Below are positions 49,880 to 56,422 of a stretch of DNA of 64,000 bases, piece by piece. The translations under genes were made by a program, and so were the position numbers. The DNA comes from a virus, in IMG/VR virus record IMGVR_UViG_3300032053_000032, positions 1-64,000 of that record; one strand, 5' to 3'. The notes below the pieces were generated by a model. The model saw only the letters and a list, made by a program, of their open reading frames with translations. It did no database searches and was not told the origin of the DNA. Each line of letters starts with the position of its first letter. Within the stretch, counting starts at the first letter, position 1.

Positions 49880-49955
49880 GCTAGGTAAGTATGAGGAATG
49901 ACATAGCTGGCACGGGCAAACCGCCTATGGCACAGAAAACGCATAGAGAGAAGAT

Positions 49956-50486
49956 ATGTCAAACACCGGTTACGAGAACGCACCCCAGACGCTCCTCCTC
50001 GCTACGAACTGCGCTGCGTGCAATCGCCCGCTCTGCGACAGCGTCTCGGTGAACGCCGGCATCGGTCCCGAGTGCCGCAAGAAGTACGGTTACAACGATG
50101 ACGCGACGCCCGAAGCGCGTGCTGAAGCGAACCAGATCGTCTGGTCCATCGCGGTCGCGGGCTCGACCGTCTCCAGCGTCGAGGCCGCGTGCCGTCTCGC
50201 TGAGCTGGGGTTTGGCAAGCTCGCGCGCAAGATCATCGAGCGCACCGCCGACATCGTCATCGAGCTGTCGAGCTGCGGCACCCTCTACATGGTGACCACG
50301 CCCTACAACGAGGCGGCCACCAGCGACTTCCGCAACATCCCCGGCCGCCGCTGGCTGAAGGCGCTCAAGGAGAACCACATCCCCGTCACCTCGCGCCGCC
50401 AGCTCTGGAACGCGCTCTGCGCCCACTTCACCGGGATGATCGGCTGCGGTCCGTCGGGCGCTTTTGTAGTTCAGGCGGTGCGCTAG
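49956..50486 (+). CDS. Zinc-motif and HARP-like DNA-binding protein
   Basis: This 176-residue protein has CAACNRPLCDSVS and NAGIGPECRKKYG near the N-terminus, a zinc signature found in phage proteins of the DUF6011 type. The C-terminal part (TPYNEAATSDFRNIPGRRW, then LKALKENHIPV) resembles the HARP repeats of SNF2-type helicases, which bind branched DNA. A plain GAGAG lies upstream. First gene of the plus-strand early cluster. Confidence 0.65.
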   Translation: MSNTGYENAPQTLLLATNCAACNRPLCDSVSVNAGIGPECRKKYGYNDDATPEARAEANQIVWSIAVAGSTVSSVEAACRLAELGFGKLARKIIERTADIVIELSSCGTLYMVTTPYNEAATSDFRNIPGRRWLKALKENHIPVTSRRQLWNALCAHFTGMIGCGPSGAFVVQAVR

Positions 50487-50713
50487 TGGGCGCTGTCGAC
50501 TTCATGTCGCAGCAGGGGCTGTTCCGCGAGCACGACGTCATCCTCGTCCTGGCGACGCCGCGCACCGTCTGCGGACGTCTCACGCCGGCCATCTGGCAGA
50601 TCCAGCAACAGAGCCAGAACCGTCGCTGTCGGCGGTGCTACCCCAACGAGGTAGCCGCGCGGAGCGCCGAGCACGCCATGAGCACGCGCGTCACCGACGG
50701 GCAGAAAAAATAA
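50486..50713 (+). CDS. Unknown 75-residue protein
   Basis: The GTG overlaps the upstream TAG. Cys pattern CRRC with another Cys upstream may bind zinc. Ends with a charged tail. No family recognised. Confidence 0.5.
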   Translation: MGAVDFMSQQGLFREHDVILVLATPRTVCGRLTPAIWQIQQQSQNRRCRRCYPNEVAARSAEHAMSTRVTDGQKK

Positions 50714-50736
50714 ACGAAGAAATCGCATTTTGCCCC

Positions 50737-50765
50737 TTGCACAAACTGAAGAAAGCGAGCATACT
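50737..50765 (+). promoter_or_regulatory. Early promoter, GAAAGCG family
   Basis: TTGCAC (50737-50742), 17-nt spacer ending GAAGAAAGCGAG, CATACT (50760-50765), then 7 nt to the ATG. From the -10 box to the ninth codon or so the sequence equals that at 43.6 kb. Confidence 0.75.
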
Positions 50766-50772
50766 GCTTCTC

Positions 50773-50904
50773 ATGGAAACGAACTCGAAGAAGACGACGC
50801 TCAAGTTCAAGGTGGTCTGCATGGAGTGCGGGCGCAAGTTCAGCACATCCTCGACGCTTCCGAGCTGCTCCAAGTGTGGCTCATCCGACATCGAGGTTGC
50901 GTAG
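50773..50904 (+). CDS. Tiny zinc-ribbon protein (leaderless transcript)
   Basis: This 43-residue protein has CMECG and CSKCG knuckles, the rubredoxin-like zinc ribbon in which two loops hold one zinc. It starts METNS like the gene at 43449. It abuts the 50905 gene with no gap. Such ribbons often serve as DNA or protein adaptors. Confidence 0.7.
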   Translation: METNSKKTTLKFKVVCMECGRKFSTSSTLPSCSKCGSSDIEVA

Positions 50905-51678
50905 ATGGCGCGCATGGCCCGCGCAAGCCGCAAGCCCTTCCCGACGGAAACGGCTCTCCTGCCGTTCCTGGCCATTCAGGTCTTGCACTCGGTTTTCTTC
51001 CCCGAATGGCGGCATCTTCGAGCGTGGGACCTCTGGATCGCCGCTACTTCCGAACAAGTCTATGGCGGCTTCAGCACGCCGCTCGCCCGCTTCGGGGAAG
51101 CTCTCGCGTGGGCAGGAGCTGCCGCGGTCGCCCAGGACATCGTGGGGCGTTGCAGTGTGCGCGCTGAAGTGCGGATCGAAGCGGGCATTCAGGTGGACGC
51201 TTCACCGTGGGAGCTGGCGCAGCTTCAGGCGATGTCGACCGGCATCGTGCGCAAGGACCAACTCAACCCGGTTGCCGCGCTGTACGCCAAGTATCGCGCC
51301 GAGAAGTCGCAGAACATCGCGGTGCTCAAGAACGAGCACTTCGGCGCCATCGGTGACCGCGTGTCCGTCAAGCTCCGCGTCGAGATGGTCAAGGAGCTGG
51401 AGCCGAGCACCCAGTATAACGTCGCGTACGCGTCACGAAACACCCGTAACAATCTGCGCACGCTCCTCCGCTTCGTGGACGACGCCGGCCGCGTGTTCGT
51501 CTGGTTCGCGTCGCACGCTGCAAACGATGTATTCGCGCAGCACGGCGCCGACGGCCTGAAGCCCGTGAAGCCCGGTTCCACCTACAACGTGGTGGGTACA
51601 GTCCTCAAGCAGGACGAGTTCCGCGGGCAGAAGTCCACGATGCTCAGCCGCTGTGTCTTGACGGCGTTCGCCGAATAG
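50905..51678 (+). CDS. Unknown early protein with OB-like C-terminal domain
   Basis: This 257-residue protein has a helical N-terminal half and a beta-barrel-like C-terminal half (VSVKLRVEMVKELEPS, VDDAGRVFVWFASH, YNVVGTVLKQDEFRGQKSTMLSRC). The latter pattern occurs in phage and plasmid proteins believed to bind single strands. It has the start directly behind the zinc ribbon gene, so translation is coupled. Confidence 0.55.
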   Translation: MARMARASRKPFPTETALLPFLAIQVLHSVFFPEWRHLRAWDLWIAATSEQVYGGFSTPLARFGEALAWAGAAAVAQDIVGRCSVRAEVRIEAGIQVDASPWELAQLQAMSTGIVRKDQLNPVAALYAKYRAEKSQNIAVLKNEHFGAIGDRVSVKLRVEMVKELEPSTQYNVAYASRNTRNNLRTLLRFVDDAGRVFVWFASHAANDVFAQHGADGLKPVKPGSTYNVVGTVLKQDEFRGQKSTMLSRCVLTAFAE

Positions 51679-51700
51679 TTCACAAACTGCAAAAAGAACC

Positions 51701-51730
51701 TTGACACAAACTACACAATTCGCGTAAAGT
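51701..51730 (+). promoter_or_regulatory. Sigma-70-like early promoter
   Basis: TTGACA (51701-51706), 18 nt, TAAAGT (51725-51730). Drives the 51777 gene; an AGGAG ribosome-binding site lies between. The region is AT-rich relative to its neighbours. Confidence 0.65.
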
Positions 51731-51776
51731 ACCTCAGTACCGTAAAGCACTTCACCCGCACAGGAGACACCACGCC

Positions 51777-52355
51777 ATGACGACCAAGACGCCTGCCACC
51801 AACCATCCGATCGGAGCCCGTCGCAAGCCACGCTCCAGCACCCCGGCTACCCCTGCTGCTCCCTCGCCAGCGGTTATTGCAGCGCAGCCGGCGACTTCGG
51901 CAGCGGAAGCTGCCGCCACCCCGGCCGTGCCCAAGCGGTCGCGCACCAGCGAGATCGCTTCGTGGGCCAACCGTCAGCACGACATTGCCAAGAAGCTGAT
52001 CGGGCGCGTCGAGCGGTACGACAACGCTCACGCGGTGGCTGCTGCCACACTGCTCACCGAAGCGTCGCGCCTCCTTCACGAGGCCAGCATCGCTCTCGCG
52101 CAGGTGCCGGCAGACGCGGTTGCGCGGCGTGGGCGCCGCAGCGGCAAGGCTGAGATCAAGGTGGGGGACGTCTGCGGGATCACCTCAAAGTTCCTCGACG
52201 AGTACACCGACCTGCTCGCGGACGGAGACATCGACGGACCGATGACGGTCCTCAAGACCGGCGTGAAGACCGTCAGCGTGCAGACCGCGAGCGGCGAGAA
52301 GCTGCCCATGGTCCCGCGAAAGCACCTCGTCCTCTGCAAGCCCAAGGCTGCGTGA
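51777..52355 (+). CDS. Unknown early protein
   Basis: This 192-residue protein has an Ala/Pro/Thr-rich disordered N-terminus (~60 residues), a helical middle and a beta-strand end (VKTVSVQTASGEKLPMVPRKHLVLC). Near its stop GTGATG the next gene starts. It has the style of an adaptor protein. No family recognised. Confidence 0.55.
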   Translation: MTTKTPATNHPIGARRKPRSSTPATPAAPSPAVIAAQPATSAAEAAATPAVPKRSRTSEIASWANRQHDIAKKLIGRVERYDNAHAVAAATLLTEASRLLHEASIALAQVPADAVARRGRRSGKAEIKVGDVCGITSKFLDEYTDLLADGDIDGPMTVLKTGVKTVSVQTASGEKLPMVPRKHLVLCKPKAA

Positions 52356-53215
52356 TGGGCCTCGCAAACGGGCAGAACGCGCTCGGGGTGGTCGTCGTTC
52401 CGGGCAACGAGTGGCTGGTCGCTGGGGCGCTTGTTCTCTGGAGGCTCTCCGGCGTCACCGATGATGATCAGCTTGGCGCGGCGTGGTCGCGCGCAGGGCT
52501 CGACCGCGCGATGCTTCCCAAGGAGACGTCGCTCAAGGACGCGATGAGGATCGCGGTGCAGAAGCAGGTGGCGAAGCACCGGCTCGTGCGACGAACGTCG
52601 ACGGGCTGGCAGATCGTGGACGAACGCGAGCTGGCCTCCTCCGACGATCTGGAGTGGACGCCTACCTGCAAGGTGAAGCTGGACAAGGTCGGCCGGCTCG
52701 ACATCAGGCCCGCCGATCACGCGCTCGCGCCGGCCATCCGCGCCGCGTACGACCTTGCGCAGGAGACGCTCTCGACCAACCGCACGTCATCGTGGCTCGT
52801 CTCGCTCGTGCATCACTGCCGCGGCGTTTCGATCACCCGTGAAGGCGGGATGTACTTCATCCCGAACGCGCTCCTCCCGGTCTGGCGGACGATGACCGGG
52901 GCGATCCGAGAAGCGACAATGCACAGCACCTACGAGATCCCGGCCATGACGGCTGACGACGTCGTTCGCCTCGTGCTTGACGCCGTCGTCGATGAAGCCA
53001 CGAAGCTCACGACCATCATCGAGACGGAACTGGACACCGGCGATCTCGGCCGTGATGCGCTCGCCACCCGTTACGACAAGATCGTGGCGGTCTGCGCCAA
53101 GGCAGAGACGTACGAAGCTCTGCTCGACAACCGGCTCGACAAGATCCGCGAACGGCTGATCACGCTCCAGGCTTCCATCACGGAAGCCGCTCTCGCGAAA
53201 GGGGACGACCAATGA
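52355..53215 (+). CDS. DUF6744-like early phage protein
   Basis: The ATG was chosen because it overlaps the TGA of the previous gene; a GTG one codon upstream is the alternative. The 286-residue protein has an alpha/beta N-terminus, LVSLVHHCRGVSITREGGMYFIP (a motif seen in a widespread phage family of unknown function), and a long helical coiled-coil end. It may serve in DNA or RNA metabolism. Coupled to the sigma-like gene by ATGA. Confidence 0.6.
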   Translation: MGLANGQNALGVVVVPGNEWLVAGALVLWRLSGVTDDDQLGAAWSRAGLDRAMLPKETSLKDAMRIAVQKQVAKHRLVRRTSTGWQIVDERELASSDDLEWTPTCKVKLDKVGRLDIRPADHALAPAIRAAYDLAQETLSTNRTSSWLVSLVHHCRGVSITREGGMYFIPNALLPVWRTMTGAIREATMHSTYEIPAMTADDVVRLVLDAVVDEATKLTTIIETELDTGDLGRDALATRYDKIVAVCAKAETYEALLDNRLDKIRERLITLQASITEAALAKGDDQ

Positions 53216-53826
53216 TCGAGGTGGACGTCAAGACGATCGGCAAGGTCGCCAAGACGGTAGCGCGCAAGTACGCGCGCAGGTGCTGGTGGGCGGACAAGGA
53301 AGACCTGGAGCAGGAGGCGCTCCTCACGATCCTCCAGTGCCGCTACACCTTCAAGCAGGACGTCCACCGCCAGCCGCACGAAGTCGGCGACCGCGGCGTG
53401 CCATTCGAGAAGTACGCCGCCCGCGCGGCCATGCTCGCGCTGCGGGTCTACCTTCTGCGCGAGTCGGCGCCCGTGTCGGCGCGTGGCAACAACGGCGCGA
53501 TGGGGGTGCTCGCCGGCATCTTCCGTGCGCCAACGTCCAGCCTCGACCACACGCCTCACGAGGCATGTCTTCAGGATCAGGAAGTCCTTCACCAGCTCTG
53601 GCTCTCCAAGGTGCGCGCTGTGGTGGCGCGCCTCCTTGACGAGATGGACGCTACCGCGACGGGTGCAGCCTTCCTCGCTGAACCCGTACTCTTGCACGAC
53701 GCGCGGCCGTACGAGGTAGCGCGGCGCACCGGCGTGCCTGTCAAGCGGGTCTACCGCGCGGTGCAGCAGTTCAAGGCGTTCGCGGTGGCTGACCCGGAGC
53801 TGCACACGCTCTGGAAGGCCAGGTAG
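53212..53826 (+). CDS. Sigma-70-like (ECF-type) RNA polymerase sigma factor
   Basis: This 204-residue protein has a region 2-like segment (YARRCWWADKEDLEQEALLTIL, with the DLxQEA core) and a region 4-like helix-turn-helix (PYEVARRTGVPVKRVYRAVQQFK), as in ECF sigma factors. It could direct the host polymerase to phage promoters. The window has several promoters of one common shape, which are candidates for it or for the host sigma. Confidence 0.7.
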   Translation: MIEVDVKTIGKVAKTVARKYARRCWWADKEDLEQEALLTILQCRYTFKQDVHRQPHEVGDRGVPFEKYAARAAMLALRVYLLRESAPVSARGNNGAMGVLAGIFRAPTSSLDHTPHEACLQDQEVLHQLWLSKVRAVVARLLDEMDATATGAAFLAEPVLLHDARPYEVARRTGVPVKRVYRAVQQFKAFAVADPELHTLWKAR

Positions 53827-53855
53827 CTAGTCAAGCGCCGCGTGCAAGATTCAAG

Positions 53856-53884
53856 TTGACGCTTTCGCGGAAAGCGCGCATATT
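53856..53884 (+). promoter_or_regulatory. Early promoter with CGCTTTC/GAAAGCG palindrome
   Basis: TTGACG (53856-53861), 17 nt, CATATT (53879-53884). The spacer contains a 17-bp palindrome CGCTTTC-GCG-GAAAGCG (53860-53876), a likely operator. Unlike its relatives it has a leader with AGGAG before the ATG. Confidence 0.75.
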
Positions 53885-53908
53885 ACAGGACACGCATAGG
53901 AGAATCGC

Positions 53909-54136
53909 ATGGGGACACAGGCCGAGAAGATGATTGCAGACGGGTACATGCCAGCGCCGGAAGTCGCGCGACTGGTCGGGAGGGACATCTCCAGCGTGTA
54001 CCGCTGGATCACGAACAAGCACATCGAGGCAGAGCGCGTGGGGCGCGCCTGGTACATCAAGCGCACGTCGCTCGTCACGTACCTCGGGGAACCGGCCGCG
54101 CGCCGCTTCGGGATCGTGCTGGATAGCGAGGCGTGA
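53909..54136 (+). CDS. Excisionase/MerR-like DNA-binding protein
   Basis: This 75-residue protein has a winged helix-turn-helix of the Xis/MerR type (PAPEVARLVGRDISSVYRW, IEAERVGRAWYIKRTSLVTYL). It starts at ATG behind AGGAG. It is a candidate for the regulator that binds the palindrome in its own promoter. Confidence 0.75.
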   Translation: MGTQAEKMIADGYMPAPEVARLVGRDISSVYRWITNKHIEAERVGRAWYIKRTSLVTYLGEPAARRFGIVLDSEA

Positions 54137-54351
54137 CTTTCAAGCAGTTCAAGATCTTCGTCTTTGCCGCTATCGGTGAGGCGAGTGGCTCGATGAGCTT
54201 GAACTTGCCGTCCTTACAACCGGACGCGACGCTACCGAGGAATTTACCGAGGACGATTTCACGGCGATGCGGGAAGCACTGGCCGATGCTCTGGCCGATG
54301 CTCTCACTGAGGAACCTGCTGGATATTGAAGGGGGCTTGACGTGCATCTAG
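54133..54351 (+). CDS. Small gene with conflicting frames, possibly frameshifted
   Basis: A GTG overlapping the upstream stop opens a 72-residue frame beginning TFKQFKIFVFAAIGEA, but the -1 frame from 54180 to a TGA at 54327-54329 has more convincing coding character (WLDELELAVL, TEEFTEDDF, REALADALADAL) and no start codon of its own. The real protein may join the two, by an indel or a sequencing error near 54180-54190. The start and end are therefore uncertain. Confidence 0.35.
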   Translation: MTFKQFKIFVFAAIGEASGSMSLNLPSLQPDATLPRNLPRTISRRCGKHWPMLWPMLSLRNLLDIEGGLTCI

Positions 54352-55850
54352 AAATCGGGAATCTGAACACGCGCGCGGTCACGGCGACGGAGGATGAATC
54401 CCGGTTTCTGCGGGAGATCCTCGCGTTCAAGGATGAGGCGGCGCAGTGGAAACGTGGCGGCGGGCGGTACGCCAAGACCGACGACAAGATCCGCCTGTTC
54501 AACCTCATGAACTCCAGCTTCCCTACGGGCTACCTGTCCATCGTCGTTCGGATGGCGCGGGAGGCTGGCTACCCGGTAGCGTGGACCGATACCCGCAAGA
54601 CGCCGGACGCGGTGCGCCTTGCAGAGCAAACCGGGTTCGTACCGGACCTCGCGTGGCTCCGAGACTACCAGCTCGAAGCGGTGAAGGCTGCGCTCCGGCG
54701 CAAGCGCGGGATCATCTGGGCGCCGACTGGAAGTGGAAAGACCGAGATCATGATCGGCATCGTGAAGGCGCTGCCTTGCAGGTGGGTAGTGCTCGTCCAT
54801 CGCGGAACGCTCATGGACCAGGCAGCGGAGCGTTACGAGAAACGCACCGGCAAGAAGGCAGGCCGAATCGCGGGTGGCATCTGGGACGTGCAGGACTTCA
54901 CCGTGGCAACCTTCCAGACCCTGGCGAAGAACGCAGGGAAGCCTGAAGCGCAACGGCTGTTCGCGGAGACTGAAGGCCTTCAGGTTGACGAGGCACACAC
55001 GCTACCAGCGGGAAGCTTCTACACCGTGGCCACCCGGTTCCATCAGGCGCACTACAGGTTCGGGCTCTCGGCGACGCCGCTCGCGCGCGGCGACCAGAAG
55101 TCCATCTTCACTGTAGCGGCGACGGGTCCTGTGATCTACCGGATTCAGGCCGAGACGCTGGTTCAGGCCGGTGTCATCGCCAGACCGGAGATCACCTTCC
55201 ACCCGGTAGCTCAGACCGTCGAGAAGCCTACCTGGCAGGGCGTCTACGGCGACGGCGTGGTGCGCTCGGCCTACCGGAACCGCAACATCGCGGAGGCCGC
55301 CAAGCGCGCTGCGAAGCCGTGCCTGGTCTTCGTGAAGGAGATCAAGCACGGCAAGGCCCTGTCAGATCTCCTCATCGACGCCGGCCTGGAAGTCGAGTTC
55401 GTCTGGGGTACCGACTCCATCGAGGAGCGGAAGGCCGCCATCACCAGGCTGGAGCGGGGTGACACGGAGGTGCTCATCGCCTCGACGGTGTTTCAGGAAG
55501 GCGTAGACATGCCGTCGATCGCGTCGGTCGTGGTCGGATCGGGCGGACGCTCCGTCATCGCGGCGCTTCAGCGCATCGGCCGCGGGATGCGCATTCACAA
55601 GGAGACGGGCAAGACCACGTTTCAGGTCTGGGACTTCGCCGACCGCGGGAACAAGTGGCTGGAGCGTCACTCGAAGCAGCGGATGGCCGCGTACTCGGGG
55701 GAAGGCTTCGCCGTGGCGGTGAAGGACTCGCCGCTCGTGGCTCCCTCGAAGCAGATGCTGAACGCGGAGGTCAAGCTCAAGGGAGCGCGGGCGCGCGCGG
55801 ACGAAGCGCGAGCTGCCGCCGCAGAGCTGGCGATCAAGAAGGTCGGCTGA
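54342..55850 (+). CDS. UvsW/UvrB-like superfamily 2 helicase
   Basis: This 502-residue protein has a GTG start with AAGGGGG. Motifs: APTGSGKT (127-134, Walker A), VDEAH (215-219), SATPLARGD (motif III region), STVFQEGVDMPS and ALQRIGRGMR (motifs V-VI). The N-terminal ~110 residues form an accessory domain. Such helicases reanneal or branch-migrate DNA in phage recombination and repair. The end is a basic coiled coil. Confidence 0.85.
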   Translation: MHLEIGNLNTRAVTATEDESRFLREILAFKDEAAQWKRGGGRYAKTDDKIRLFNLMNSSFPTGYLSIVVRMAREAGYPVAWTDTRKTPDAVRLAEQTGFVPDLAWLRDYQLEAVKAALRRKRGIIWAPTGSGKTEIMIGIVKALPCRWVVLVHRGTLMDQAAERYEKRTGKKAGRIAGGIWDVQDFTVATFQTLAKNAGKPEAQRLFAETEGLQVDEAHTLPAGSFYTVATRFHQAHYRFGLSATPLARGDQKSIFTVAATGPVIYRIQAETLVQAGVIARPEITFHPVAQTVEKPTWQGVYGDGVVRSAYRNRNIAEAAKRAAKPCLVFVKEIKHGKALSDLLIDAGLEVEFVWGTDSIEERKAAITRLERGDTEVLIASTVFQEGVDMPSIASVVVGSGGRSVIAALQRIGRGMRIHKETGKTTFQVWDFADRGNKWLERHSKQRMAAYSGEGFAVAVKDSPLVAPSKQMLNAEVKLKGARARADEARAAAAELAIKKVG

Positions 55851-56209
55851 TGCAGAAGCCTGGCGGTAGGGTCGCGTGGGACGACGAAGGGCTCATCCGA
55901 CTGATGATCGTGACCGCGGGGGAAGCGGGCACCGGAACGGTTATCCTCGATCACGTCGAGACGGGATGGCATGGCTGCCTGCACATACGGGACGTGAACA
56001 GCCAGTGGTTGACACCTCTCGATGATGAGGCCGCTGCGGTGCTCTCAGAGGCTGCACTCGGTGCCCGGCTAGGGACGCTCGCCTCAACACGGACGACCTC
56101 GTCCAGCCGGGCGCGATCAGCCCTACACGGGCACGAGCCCGGCTCCTGGGGTGAAGGGGGCGCACACGGGTCGCAAGCGGGCCAAGCTCGTCCTCCCAGA
56201 AGAAAATAG
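55850..56209 (+). CDS. Unknown 119-residue protein
   Basis: The ATG overlaps the helicase stop (TGATG). The first 80 residues form an alpha/beta domain (GLIRLMIVTAGEAGTGTVILD), the rest is Ser/Arg/Gly-rich and probably disordered. No family recognised. Confidence 0.5.
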   Translation: MQKPGGRVAWDDEGLIRLMIVTAGEAGTGTVILDHVETGWHGCLHIRDVNSQWLTPLDDEAAAVLSEAALGARLGTLASTRTTSSSRARSALHGHEPGSWGEGGAHGSQAGQARPPRRK

Positions 56210-56262
56210 TTGCCACGGATGCCCAAGACCGCGTACGGTTTCCTAGTCGACCTGCCGGTTGA

Positions 56263-56392
56263 CCACTAGGAATGATGAGGTTCGTCGACAGAGAAAACGG
56301 GTTGGTTGATTACGACCTCTAGCACACCTCTCTAGAGCAAACGTGCCCTGCCCGCCGGCAGCTCTGTCGACGTACCTCTTCATTCCTAGTGG
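56263..56392. repeat. 31-bp imperfect inverted repeat with inner repeats
   Basis: The arms 56263-56293 and 56362-56392 match over 29 of 31 positions. The 68-nt interior has CTCTAG and CTCTAGAG motifs, and a TCCTAGT/ACTAGGA pair lies at 56241-56271. It lies in the 213-bp gap before the replication initiator. It could be a terminator of the early operon, an operator or part of a replication origin. Confidence 0.6.
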
Positions 56393-56422
56393 CCCGCGCA
56401 CCCCTTTTGCGTAGAGGTCATC

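Larger units (their letters stand above)
49514..49955. promoter_or_regulatory. Divergent control region (442 bp without genes)
   Basis: Lies between the minus-strand amidoligase operon and the plus-strand early genes. It contains the 14-bp repeat CGCGGTTTCTGCGG at 49545-49558 and 49744-49757, an inverted repeat AATTGCAG/CTGCAATT (49657-49664 with 49677-49684), two GCCG(C/T)AAATTGTC copies, an 18-bp palindrome and a terminator. It is AT-richer than its surroundings. It could hold an operator set or a replication start. Confidence 0.6.

Noticed and set aside
53909-54136. Proof of a temperate life style from the excisionase-like gene
   Set aside because: Small MerR/Xis-like proteins are common regulators in virulent phages, and no integrase was found in the window.
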